Below, piece after piece: positions 48,223 to 56,752 of a DNA stretch of 64,000 nt. Origin of the DNA: Mucilaginibacter sp. cycad4 (GTDB lineage Bacteria > Bacteroidota > Bacteroidia > Sphingobacteriales > Sphingobacteriaceae); contig NZ_CP139559.1 in assembly GCF_034263275.1 (NCBI RefSeq), positions 5,270,001-5,334,000 on the forward strand, in the 5' to 3' direction. Each line of letters starts with the position of its first letter. Position 1 is the stretch's first letter. A model generated the notes under the pieces. The model saw nothing but the letters and a program-made list of their open reading frames with translations, did no database searches and was not told the DNA's origin. The position numbers and the translations under genes were made by a program.

Positions 48223-49671
48223 CAATGTCATTAAGTTAGCGAATAAGTTACTAATAATCAGTTATTTATCTTTATTTAATTGATTATTTTTCCTATATTT
48301 AATTCATAATCAATTAGTTAAAGTGCAAAAAAAACCTCATTTTTAATCATAGAAAAATTGAGGGAGACAATTTTCAGCAAGGAGCTTGCTCTGAAGTTTA
48401 AGATGAATGAACAAGACTTTACCAGGAACAGAAAGCAGCCTTTTAGTTCAACTTTGCTATTTATGTTCAATTTATTAAGAAGAAGCCTTGCCATTGAAAT
48501 AGATGGCTTCGTACGTTATTTGAATGAGCATTTTTCTTTTGGCAATGCCCGCTCTTTTACCTCAAGCGCTTTTATTCAGAACCGGAAAAAGATCGATCCA
48601 GCCGTTTTCAGTCACCTTTCAAATGTGATTATTGAGAACTTTTACACGACAGACAACGAGACGGCAAACTATTTAAATGGTATTAGGATACTGGTTGTTG
48701 ATAGCACCAAACTTACTTTACCTTATACTGCCGAATTAAAAAAGTGCTATGGCGTAATGAAAAATCAGTCCACAGTGGAAGTTGTACAAGCAAGAGCATC
48801 TGTTTTATACGATGTTTTAAATGGCTTAGTCTTAGATGCAGCTTTAGATGGTTTGAATAAAGGGGAAAGGGAACTCGCGCTAAGGCATAACCAAAAATGG
48901 AAAAAGAAAGACCTGATCATATATGACAGAGGATACCCTTCTTACGATTTTATACATGAGCATGTTAAATTGGGGGCTGATTGTTTGATACGGGTAACAG
49001 TAGCGAATTTTTCGTTCGCTACTACCTTTGTAGCCGGCGGTAAGAAATCTGTAGTTACGGAAATATATCCCTCAGAAAGTCATTCACTAAAAGATAAGGA
49101 TTATGATAAAAATACTCCGTTAAAAGTGCGTTTATTAAGGGTTGACCTTCCGAGCGGAGAAGTAGAGGTACTGATAACAACTTTGTTGGATAGTACTAAA
49201 TACCCTGCTAAACTGTTTAAAAAGCTATATTTCATGCGATGGGGAGTTGAGACCTTTTATGATGAATTAAAGAACAAACTTAAGGTCGAACACTTCACAG
49301 GTTACTCACAAGCGAGCATATTGCAGGATTTTTATTGTGCCATTTTTATCAGCAATCTTCAATCGGTTATTGTAAATGATCTGGAACCGGAATTGTCTAT
49401 ACAAAATGAAGCCAAAAAATACGATTACAAGGTAAATACAAACCTCTCTTATGGGTTCTTAAAAAACAGGATATTAGAATTGCTTTGTAAACAAGCCCCT
49501 TTAGAATCTGTATTTCAGGAATTAGAAGCTTTGTTTATTAAACATACTATCCCGGTGAGAAATAATCGAACGTTCCCAAGACATGCCGGTAAATACAGAG
49601 CCAGGATCAGACCTAAAGTAACTAAAAATCAAAAAGATGCAATCTAAAACCAACTTAACTTAATGACATTG
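48223..49671 (+). mobile_element. IS4-family insertion sequence, copy 1
   Basis: 1449 bp bounded by 16-bp terminal inverted repeats (CAATGTCATTAAGTTA at the left; its complement at the right). Its left flank ends GCCGCAAGCG and its right flank starts ACCGCAAGCG, nearly a 10-bp target duplication, each side being one arm of a REP-like hairpin. Confidence 0.9.
48358..49647 (+). CDS. IS4-family transposase (copy 1)
   Basis: A 429-residue DDE transposase. First aspartate in LVVDSTKLTLP, second in IYDRGYPSYDF, and the IS4 signature Y-2-R-3-E-6-K is intact in YFMRWGVETFYDELK. An N-terminal helical domain (about 20-85) precedes it. The frame starts at TTG (48358); the ATG at 48403 (MNEQDF) is the other candidate. 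In copy 2 an extra A just upstream shifts the frame before the TTG, so coding does not extend further 5'. Confidence 0.93.
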   Translation: MRETIFSKELALKFKMNEQDFTRNRKQPFSSTLLFMFNLLRRSLAIEIDGFVRYLNEHFSFGNARSFTSSAFIQNRKKIDPAVFSHLSNVIIENFYTTDNETANYLNGIRILVVDSTKLTLPYTAELKKCYGVMKNQSTVEVVQARASVLYDVLNGLVLDAALDGLNKGERELALRHNQKWKKKDLIIYDRGYPSYDFIHEHVKLGADCLIRVTVANFSFATTFVAGGKKSVVTEIYPSESHSLKDKDYDKNTPLKVRLLRVDLPSGEVEVLITTLLDSTKYPAKLFKKLYFMRWGVETFYDELKNKLKVEHFTGYSQASILQDFYCAIFISNLQSVIVNDLEPELSIQNEAKKYDYKVNTNLSYGFLKNRILELLCKQAPLESVFQELEALFIKHTIPVRNNRTFPRHAGKYRARIRPKVTKNQKDAI

Positions 49672-49769
49672 ACCGCAAGCGTCCTCGCTTGTGGGCTTTA
49701 TGCTGTGCTATGCAAACGGCTTTCAAATCGCAGACCTAAACGCGGGCCACAAGCGAGGACGCTTGCGGT
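49672..49769. repeat. REP pair between IS4 copies 1 and 2
   Basis: A 98-bp segment beginning ACCGCAAGCGTCCTCGCTTG and ending CAAGCGAGGACGCTTGCGGT: two inverted REP hairpins facing each other over about 50 bp. Both ends are abutted exactly by IS4 termini. Confidence 0.85.
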
Positions 49770-51219
49770 CAATGTCATTAAGTTAGCGAATAAGTTACTA
49801 ATAATCAGTTATTTATCTTTATTTAATTGATTATTTTTCCTATATTTAATTCATAATCAATTAGTTAAAGTGCAAAAAAAACCTCATTTTTAATCATAGA
49901 AAAAATTGAGGGAGACAATTTTCAGCAAGGAGCTTGCTCTGAAGTTTAAGATGAATGAACAAGACTTTACCAGGAACAGAAAGCAGCCTTTTAGTTCAAC
50001 TTTGCTATTTATGTTCAATTTATTAAGAAGAAGCCTTGCCATTGAAATAGATGGCTTCGTACGTTATTTGAATGAGCATTTTTCTTTTGGCAATGCCCGC
50101 TCTTTTACCTCAAGCGCTTTTATTCAGAACCGGAAAAAGATCGATCCAGCCGTTTTCAGTCACCTTTCAAATGTGATTATTGAGAACTTTTACACGACAG
50201 ACAACGAGACGGCAAACTATTTAAATGGTATTAGGATACTGGTTGTTGATAGCACCAAACTTACTTTACCTTATACTGCCGAATTAAAAAAGTGCTATGG
50301 CGTAATGAAAAATCAGTCCACAGTGGAAGTTGTACAAGCAAGAGCATCTGTTTTATACGATGTTTTAAATGGCTTAGTCTTAGATGCAGCTTTAGATGGT
50401 TTGAATAAAGGGGAAAGGGAACTCGCGCTAAGGCATAACCAAAAATGGAAAAAGAAAGACCTGATCATATATGACAGAGGATACCCTTCTTACGATTTTA
50501 TACATGAGCATGTTAAATTGGGGGCTGATTGTTTGATACGGGTAACAGTAGCGAATTTTTCGTTCGCTACTACCTTTGTAGCCGGCGGTAAGAAATCTGT
50601 AGTTACGGAAATATATCCCTCAGAAAGTCATTCACTAAAAGATAAGGATTATGATAAAAATACTCCGTTAAAAGTGCGTTTATTAAGGGTTGACCTTCCG
50701 AGCGGAGAAGTAGAGGTACTGATAACAACTTTGTTGGATAGTACTAAATACCCTGCTAAACTGTTTAAAAAGCTATATTTCATGCGATGGGGAGTTGAGA
50801 CCTTTTATGATGAATTAAAGAACAAACTTAAGGTCGAACACTTCACAGGTTACTCACAAGCGAGCATATTGCAGGATTTTTATTGTGCCATTTTTATCAG
50901 CAATCTTCAATCGGTTATTGTAAATGATCTGGAACCGGAATTGTCTATACAAAATGAAGCCAAAAAATACGATTACAAGGTAAATACAAACCTCTCTTAT
51001 GGGTTCTTAAAAAACAGGATATTAGAATTGCTTTGTAAACAAGCCCCTTTAGAATCTGTATTTCAGGAATTAGAAGCTTTGTTTATTAAACATACTATCC
51101 CGGTGAGAAATAATCGAACGTTCCCAAGACATGCCGGTAAATACAGAGCCAGGATCAGACCTAAAGTAACTAAAAATCAAAAAGATGCAATCTAAAACCA
51201 ACTTAACTTAATGACATTG
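49770..51219 (+). mobile_element. IS4-family insertion sequence, copy 2
   Basis: 1450 bp; the only difference from copies 1 and 3 that I see is one extra A in the A-run before the transposase start. Left flank CGCTTGCGGT, right flank GCCGCAAGCG. The flanks are inverted rather than direct repeats, indicating rearrangement after insertion. Confidence 0.9.
49906..51195 (+). CDS. IS4-family transposase (copy 2)
   Basis: Translation identical to copy 1 over all 429 residues, with the same DDE and Y-2-R-3-E-6-K motifs, so the copy is recent and presumably active. Confidence 0.93.
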   Translation: MRETIFSKELALKFKMNEQDFTRNRKQPFSSTLLFMFNLLRRSLAIEIDGFVRYLNEHFSFGNARSFTSSAFIQNRKKIDPAVFSHLSNVIIENFYTTDNETANYLNGIRILVVDSTKLTLPYTAELKKCYGVMKNQSTVEVVQARASVLYDVLNGLVLDAALDGLNKGERELALRHNQKWKKKDLIIYDRGYPSYDFIHEHVKLGADCLIRVTVANFSFATTFVAGGKKSVVTEIYPSESHSLKDKDYDKNTPLKVRLLRVDLPSGEVEVLITTLLDSTKYPAKLFKKLYFMRWGVETFYDELKNKLKVEHFTGYSQASILQDFYCAIFISNLQSVIVNDLEPELSIQNEAKKYDYKVNTNLSYGFLKNRILELLCKQAPLESVFQELEALFIKHTIPVRNNRTFPRHAGKYRARIRPKVTKNQKDAI

Positions 51220-51302
51220 GCCGCAAGCGTCCTCGCTTGTGGCCCGCGTTTAATGAACAGCTTGTCTTGTCCTAAAATAGGTTTACACAACAGTAAACAA
51301 AA

Positions 51303-51683
51303 ATGGAAAGATATTCAAAAGTGTATGGCAGCAAATGGCAAAGCCAGTACAGCGAGGAGTTTAAGCGTAAAGTTTGTCAAGAATATTTAGAAGGTCAGGA
51401 AAGCCGAACAACGATTGAAAGGAAATACAAATTAGGCAATAGCCGTATTGCGTTTTGGCTCAAATCATTCGGATTGGAGATGAAGAAAACAATTTATGTA
51501 TCTTCGAATGATATGCCAACCAAGAAAGATCAGGATGTCCCGGCCGAAAACAGCGCATCAATTAAGTTATTAAAAAAGCAACTTGAAGATGCATTGCTGG
51601 AGAAGGAGCTTTATCGTAAAATGATAGAAGTGGCCGAAAGAGATCTTAAGATCAATATCCGAAAAAAGTCCGATACCAAGTAA
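51303..51683 (+). CDS. IS3-family OrfA (DNA-binding subunit)
   Basis: A 126-residue protein with a helix-turn-helix (YSEEFKRKVCQEYLEGQESRTTIERKYKLG) and a leucine-rich coiled coil (IKLLKKQLEDALLEKELYRKM). Near its end the codons cgA AAA AAG (51662-51668) form a classical -1 slippery heptamer leading into the OrfB frame. Confidence 0.9.
   Translation: MERYSKVYGSKWQSQYSEEFKRKVCQEYLEGQESRTTIERKYKLGNSRIAFWLKSFGLEMKKTIYVSSNDMPTKKDQDVPAENSASIKLLKKQLEDALLEKELYRKMIEVAERDLKINIRKKSDTK
51662..51668 (+). promoter_or_regulatory. Programmed -1 frameshift site of the IS3 element
   Basis: A AAA AAG in the OrfA reading frame. A one-base backward slip continues as AAA AAA GTC CGA TAC CAA GTA, open into OrfB (K-K-V-R-Y-Q-V-I-R-E-I-K...), yielding the OrfAB transposase typical of IS3 elements. 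Confidence 0.85.
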
Positions 51684-51712
51684 TCCGTGAGATTAAAGAC
51701 AGCTACCCTGGG

Positions 51713-52588
51713 ATGAGCCTGGTGAAGTGCTGTTGTTTACTTGGAGTTACCCGGCAGGCCTATTACCAGCATTTTTGGGAGACAGAAGCGATAAGCTTTG
51801 AGCAGGAAATATTATTAAATGAGGTCCGGGCAATAAGGGCCATACATCCGATTATTGGCGGTAAAAAACTCTATGTTTTGCTGCAGCCTTTTTTGCTTGA
51901 GCACCGGATAAAAATGGGCAGGGATGCGCTTTTTGATCTGCTTGCTGCTCACTACTTGTTAGTTAGAAAGAAAAGGCGGCGCATACATACTACTCAATCT
52001 TTTCATTGGCTAAGAAAATATCCTAATTGCATAAGAGAAATTATTCCGACTAAAGTGAACGAAATATGGGTGTCAGATATCACTTACTACAGGACAAAGA
52101 AGGGATTCGTTTATATCAGTTTTATAACGGATGCCTATAGTAAAAAGATCGTCGGCTATCATGCCGCTGATACACTGGATGCAGTTCACACACTTAGTGC
52201 TTTACAAATGGCCATTAAAGAAAGTGACCAGCCTTTGACTGGCTTAATACATCATTCAGACAGAGGTGTTCAGTACTGTAGCTATGATTATGTAAAGCTA
52301 TTACAGGACAATGAAATAATCATCAGCATGACCGAAAACGGAGACCCTTTAGAGAACGCAGTAGCGGAACGGATAAATGGAATAATGAAACAGGAGTACC
52401 TGGAACATCATATACTTAATGATAAAAACCAGGTTATGGAACTTTTAGCTAAGTCTGTAAACACTTATAATAAGCTAAGGCCTCACATGAGTTGCAATAT
52501 GCTTACACCTGAGATCGTACATCAAAATAACCTATCTGTACAGCGAAATTGGAAAAGTTATTATAATTCAAAAAATGTCAATCTGTAA
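51713..52588 (+). CDS. IS3-family OrfB (DDE transposase part, made by frameshift)
   Basis: The OrfB frame is open from the slippery site; the ATG at 51713 alone would give 291 residues. An HTH_21-type region (HPIIGGKKLYVLLQPFL) is followed by the rve integrase core: EIWVSDITYY (first D), HHSDRGVQY (second D), and GDPLENAVAERINGIMKQE (E). It lies in the -1 frame relative to OrfA. Confidence 0.93.
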   Translation: MSLVKCCCLLGVTRQAYYQHFWETEAISFEQEILLNEVRAIRAIHPIIGGKKLYVLLQPFLLEHRIKMGRDALFDLLAAHYLLVRKKRRRIHTTQSFHWLRKYPNCIREIIPTKVNEIWVSDITYYRTKKGFVYISFITDAYSKKIVGYHAADTLDAVHTLSALQMAIKESDQPLTGLIHHSDRGVQYCSYDYVKLLQDNEIIISMTENGDPLENAVAERINGIMKQEYLEHHILNDKNQVMELLAKSVNTYNKLRPHMSCNMLTPEIVHQNNLSVQRNWKSYYNSKNVNL

Positions 52589-52669
52589 ACCTATTTTAGG
52601 ACTAATCAATAATGTAAACCTATAGCAGGATTAATCAATTAAACTGTAAACTTATTTTAGGACGATACA

Positions 52670-52715
52670 GCTTACATAACTTAGCATGAAGCCCACAAGC
52701 GAGGACGCTTGCGGT
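52670..52715. repeat. REP half-unit between IS3 and IS4 copy 3
   Basis: Holds the right half of the REP pair interrupted by the IS3 element (CCACAAGCGAGGACGCTTG, then CGGT). The left half is at 51220-51262 (GCCGCAAGCGTCCTCGCTTG...). Confidence 0.75.
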
Positions 52716-54164
52716 CAATGTCATTAAGTTAGCGAATAAGTTACTAATAATCAGTTATTTATCTTTATTTAATTGATTATTTTTCCTATATTTAATTCAT
52801 AATCAATTAGTTAAAGTGCAAAAAAAACCTCATTTTTAATCATAGAAAAATTGAGGGAGACAATTTTCAGCAAGGAGCTTGCTCTGAAGTTTAAGATGAA
52901 TGAACAAGACTTTACCAGGAACAGAAAGCAGCCTTTTAGTTCAACTTTGCTATTTATGTTCAATTTATTAAGAAGAAGCCTTGCCATTGAAATAGATGGC
53001 TTCGTACGTTATTTGAATGAGCATTTTTCTTTTGGCAATGCCCGCTCTTTTACCTCAAGCGCTTTTATTCAGAACCGGAAAAAGATCGATCCAGCCGTTT
53101 TCAGTCACCTTTCAAATGTGATTATTGAGAACTTTTACACGACAGACAACGAGACGGCAAACTATTTAAATGGTATTAGGATACTGGTTGTTGATAGCAC
53201 CAAACTTACTTTACCTTATACTGCCGAATTAAAAAAGTGCTATGGCGTAATGAAAAATCAGTCCACAGTGGAAGTTGTACAAGCAAGAGCATCTGTTTTA
53301 TACGATGTTTTAAATGGCTTAGTCTTAGATGCAGCTTTAGATGGTTTGAATAAAGGGGAAAGGGAACTCGCGCTAAGGCATAACCAAAAATGGAAAAAGA
53401 AAGACCTGATCATATATGACAGAGGATACCCTTCTTACGATTTTATACATGAGCATGTTAAATTGGGGGCTGATTGTTTGATACGGGTAACAGTAGCGAA
53501 TTTTTCGTTCGCTACTACCTTTGTAGCCGGCGGTAAGAAATCTGTAGTTACGGAAATATATCCCTCAGAAAGTCATTCACTAAAAGATAAGGATTATGAT
53601 AAAAATACTCCGTTAAAAGTGCGTTTATTAAGGGTTGACCTTCCGAGCGGAGAAGTAGAGGTACTGATAACAACTTTGTTGGATAGTACTAAATACCCTG
53701 CTAAACTGTTTAAAAAGCTATATTTCATGCGATGGGGAGTTGAGACCTTTTATGATGAATTAAAGAACAAACTTAAGGTCGAACACTTCACAGGTTACTC
53801 ACAAGCGAGCATATTGCAGGATTTTTATTGTGCCATTTTTATCAGCAATCTTCAATCGGTTATTGTAAATGATCTGGAACCGGAATTGTCTATACAAAAT
53901 GAAGCCAAAAAATACGATTACAAGGTAAATACAAACCTCTCTTATGGGTTCTTAAAAAACAGGATATTAGAATTGCTTTGTAAACAAGCCCCTTTAGAAT
54001 CTGTATTTCAGGAATTAGAAGCTTTGTTTATTAAACATACTATCCCGGTGAGAAATAATCGAACGTTCCCAAGACATGCCGGTAAATACAGAGCCAGGAT
54101 CAGACCTAAAGTAACTAAAAATCAAAAAGATGCAATCTAAAACCAACTTAACTTAATGACATTG
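52716..54164 (+). mobile_element. IS4-family insertion sequence, copy 3
   Basis: 1449 bp with the same 16-bp inverted ends. It is flanked by an exact 10-bp direct repeat CGCTTGCGGT on both sides (52706-52715 and 54165-54174), which fixes the target duplication length for this element at 10 bp. Confidence 0.92.
52851..54140 (+). CDS. IS4-family transposase (copy 3)
   Basis: Identical in translation to copies 1 and 2 (429 residues). Same TTG start question (ATG at 52896 as the alternative). Confidence 0.93.
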   Translation: MRETIFSKELALKFKMNEQDFTRNRKQPFSSTLLFMFNLLRRSLAIEIDGFVRYLNEHFSFGNARSFTSSAFIQNRKKIDPAVFSHLSNVIIENFYTTDNETANYLNGIRILVVDSTKLTLPYTAELKKCYGVMKNQSTVEVVQARASVLYDVLNGLVLDAALDGLNKGERELALRHNQKWKKKDLIIYDRGYPSYDFIHEHVKLGADCLIRVTVANFSFATTFVAGGKKSVVTEIYPSESHSLKDKDYDKNTPLKVRLLRVDLPSGEVEVLITTLLDSTKYPAKLFKKLYFMRWGVETFYDELKNKLKVEHFTGYSQASILQDFYCAIFISNLQSVIVNDLEPELSIQNEAKKYDYKVNTNLSYGFLKNRILELLCKQAPLESVFQELEALFIKHTIPVRNNRTFPRHAGKYRARIRPKVTKNQKDAI

Positions 54165-54183
54165 CGCTTGCGGTAGCGATGGA

Positions 54184-54221
54184 GATACTTTTGTAAAGGA
54201 TAATGCCAGGCGGATTGTGAA
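54184..54221 (+). pseudogene. Duplicated 3' end of ruvC
   Basis: A 38-bp exact match to 47883-47920, covering the codons for D-T-F-V-K-D-N-A-R-R-I-V-K; the copy then reads AAA TAG where ruvC has AAG TGA, so even the stop position is kept. It bounds the insertion-sequence cluster on the right. Confidence 0.85.
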
Positions 54222-54238
54222 ATAGGATAATAAAAGAA

Positions 54239-54322
54239 GCGTCATTGCGAGGTACGAAGCAATCCCAAACTTTACAGATCGGATCTGCTAATCGGGGATT
54301 GCTTCGTACCTCGCAATGACGC
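54239..54322. repeat. Intergenic palindrome (GTCATTGCGAGG family)
   Basis: GCGTCATTGCGAGGTACGAA...CAATCCC and its inverted form GGGATTGCTTCGTACCTCGC...AATGACGC enclose about 28 bp. It probably folds as a long hairpin between the cluster and the converging GH3 gene. A relative is at 61054-61147. Confidence 0.85.
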
Positions 54323-54346
54323 CGTTATGTTTTGAATATTTTGCCC

Positions 54347-56686
54347 TTACGGCTTCACCGCACTCTTCACATATTTATCCACCCGCCCATCTTTAATCAC
54401 ACCTTTCCAGTTTAAACCGAAACCGAAATCATATTTATTGCCCTGCTCATCAACATAGCATTTCATATCGTGCGGCACATCCTCAAACTGGGCTTCAACG
54501 GTTTTCATATCAACCGGCATTTGCAATGGCAGCAATGCTGATGGTTCGGCTTTACCGGTCATGATATCAAGCGATGCCTGGCCCTGTACGCCAAAATCAA
54601 CAATAATAGCATTGGCATCTTTTTCAAACTCAGCAAACACCATCGGGTTACTCATGTTAACAGATACAATAACTGGCTTGCCTTTCATTTTTGCATAAGT
54701 ATCGGTAACCATAGCCAGATCCGTAACATTAATAGCAGTGCTTGATTTGCCCTTGTAAGTACGATTGGTAAATTTTTCCAGCGGGTCGCCGCCTGCTATA
54801 CTGGTTGCACGGGCGTCGGCAGCTGTGTACGCGCCATATTGAAGGTTAACAGGCACATAACCTGTTCCGCCGTTTTTGGCATCGGCGCTGTTATAACCGC
54901 CGCCGCTGTTTGGGCTGGCGATAAATACCAGGGCATAATCAGCCTCATCCGGGTTATCAGTCACTTTGAAATACTTTTTAACAGTTTCCATATTTACCGG
55001 GTATTCCAGTTTCTCTGGCGTTTCCATCCCTAAAAAGTTTCTGCCGGCCGGGGTAAATTTTTTAGGAACATAAACAGTTTTGCCGCTTTGCAAAGGCAAA
55101 ATATTAGCCTTATTCTTCAGCATCACTATTGATTTAAGCTGCGCCTGGTAACCTGCATCCATAAACTCGGGTTTGCCAACAACTTGTTTTGACACTTCAG
55201 GTTCCAGGTAAGGGTTTTCAAACAAACCTGTCCTGAAAATATTGCGTAACAACCGCACTGCCGATTGCTCAAACCTTGCCCGCATAAATGCTTCGCCGTG
55301 CTCTTTTACACCAATTTGGTAAGCTTCGGTGACCGGAGCAACCTCATTATTACCTCCAAACTGATCAACACCGGCCATCAGCACTTTATAATGACGCTGC
55401 GCAATAGAAAGTCCTTCCACACCCCATGACTTACCCGAAAGGAATGAATCAACCGTAGTTTCATCGCCGGTAACCAGCCAATCGGTACAAACCACGCCAT
55501 CGTATTTATATTTTTTACGGAGCAGGTCGTTAATGATGTAGGAGTTATAATTATTGGCCACATTTTCATGGTTCTTAACATCCTGGTTATAGGAGATGGT
55601 ATAATAAGGCATTACGGCTGCAGCCATACCGGTTTTACCATTCAGCTTAAAAGCACCTTCTGTAAACGGGATCAGGTGCTGTTTAAAATTATTCCCCGGA
55701 TAAACCGCGTATTTACCATAAGCATAATGTGCATCACGACCACCCTCACCGGCACCACCGCCCGGCCAGTGTTTAACCATAGCATTTACACTATTATAAC
55801 CCCATCCGTTCTTTATTTCCTTTTCAGCTTCTGAAGTCTGAAAGCCATCAATATAAGCGCGGGCCATATCGGCGGCTAATTGCGGGTCTTCACCAAAAGT
55901 ACCGCTTACACGGGCCCAGCGCGGATCAGTAGCGATATCAACCTGCGGCGAAAGTGCTGTTGAAATACCCAAAGCCCGGTATTCCTGAGCGGCTATATGG
56001 CCAAAGTTTTTCACCACTTCCGGATCAAAAGTAGCGGCCAGCCCAAGCGATCCCGGCCACATGGAAATAGCCCCTCCTGCCCCTGCATTGTATTCGGCAG
56101 TAGCCACGGTACCATGCCGCGGATCGGAGCTGTTATTGTTGGGGATCCCCAAACCCAATCCTTCTACAAAAGCCTGTGCGTTGTTATTCCATTGCGCGGC
56201 TATTTCAGGACTTTGTACCGAAGTTACCAGCACATGCCTTACATTATCCTTAGCTAAAAATTGCTTTTGCTGATCGGAAAGATCAGACGCCTTCGCCCCG
56301 CTTTCTGCAAATACCTTGTTATTATAAGTACCGGCAAAAGGTCCACCCGCAGCAGCGGGGATTGGCTGGTGGCGACTGTACAGCATCAGCCCCGCTATTT
56401 GTTCAACGCTCATTTTTGAGGCGAGGTCTTTAGCCCGTTCATCAACCGGCAAACGCCAGTCTTCGTATTTATCCAGTTTGCCGTTCTTGTTCAGGTCTTT
56501 AAAAGCAAGGCCATCAACAGTTAATATTTTTACGCCGGATGTGGTGGAGTAACCTAAGTTTTGCCCACCGGTATTGGTAACAAAAGCAATATCGCCTGCT
56601 TTTCTTTCTGTCCACTTATTTTGTGCTATTGTAGCCGTTGCGGGCAGCAAGGCCAGCAGGGTTATCAGTTTAATTGGTTTGGCCAT
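54347..56686 (-). CDS. Secreted glycoside hydrolase family 3 protein
   Basis: A 779-residue GH3 beta-glycosidase with a signal peptide (1-21, ending TATIAQ). A calcium-loop-like DLNKNGKLDKYEDWRLP (about 64-80) precedes the (beta/alpha)8 domain; MVKHWPGGG and the nucleophile aspartate in DGVVCTDW are clear, and the second domain includes VIVSVNMSNPMV and FGFGLNW. The lack of a C-terminal Fn3 extension and the EF-hand-like insert separate it from BglX. It is followed by converging repeats and lies downstream of a second GH3 gene on the same strand, about 65 bp away. Confidence 0.9.
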   Translation of the reverse strand: MAKPIKLITLLALLPATATIAQNKWTERKAGDIAFVTNTGGQNLGYSTTSGVKILTVDGLAFKDLNKNGKLDKYEDWRLPVDERAKDLASKMSVEQIAGLMLYSRHQPIPAAAGGPFAGTYNNKVFAESGAKASDLSDQQKQFLAKDNVRHVLVTSVQSPEIAAQWNNNAQAFVEGLGLGIPNNNSSDPRHGTVATAEYNAGAGGAISMWPGSLGLAATFDPEVVKNFGHIAAQEYRALGISTALSPQVDIATDPRWARVSGTFGEDPQLAADMARAYIDGFQTSEAEKEIKNGWGYNSVNAMVKHWPGGGAGEGGRDAHYAYGKYAVYPGNNFKQHLIPFTEGAFKLNGKTGMAAAVMPYYTISYNQDVKNHENVANNYNSYIINDLLRKKYKYDGVVCTDWLVTGDETTVDSFLSGKSWGVEGLSIAQRHYKVLMAGVDQFGGNNEVAPVTEAYQIGVKEHGEAFMRARFEQSAVRLLRNIFRTGLFENPYLEPEVSKQVVGKPEFMDAGYQAQLKSIVMLKNKANILPLQSGKTVYVPKKFTPAGRNFLGMETPEKLEYPVNMETVKKYFKVTDNPDEADYALVFIASPNSGGGYNSADAKNGGTGYVPVNLQYGAYTAADARATSIAGGDPLEKFTNRTYKGKSSTAINVTDLAMVTDTYAKMKGKPVIVSVNMSNPMVFAEFEKDANAIIVDFGVQGQASLDIMTGKAEPSALLPLQMPVDMKTVEAQFEDVPHDMKCYVDEQGNKYDFGFGLNWKGVIKDGRVDKYVKSAVKP

Positions 56687-56710
56687 GATGGTTCATGATT
56701 CAGGTTAAAG

Positions 56711-56742
56711 AAAAAAGCCCCTGCAAAAAATATTGCAGAGGC
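56711..56742 (-). terminator. Terminator between the two GH3 genes
   Basis: On the minus strand GCCTCTGCAA, a six-base loop and TTGCAGGGGC are followed by TTTTTT. It lies just after the stop of the upstream GH3 gene (56753), so the two genes may be transcribed partly separately. Confidence 0.75.
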
Positions 56743-56752
56743 CAGGTTGGTT

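Larger units (their letters stand above)
51263..52669 (+). mobile_element. IS3-family insertion sequence
   Basis: 1407 bp with ends TGT(C/A)T(T/C)GTCCTAAAATA(G/A)GTTTACA in inverted orientation (about 25 bp, three mismatches, 5'-TG...CA-3') and a 3-bp target duplication GCT (51260-51262 and 52670-52672). Two further copies of the TGTAAACCTAT...AGGA end motif lie inside the right end (52583-52640). It interrupts a REP pair: the flanks match the two halves of the repeat at 49672-49769 in reverse. Confidence 0.9.
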
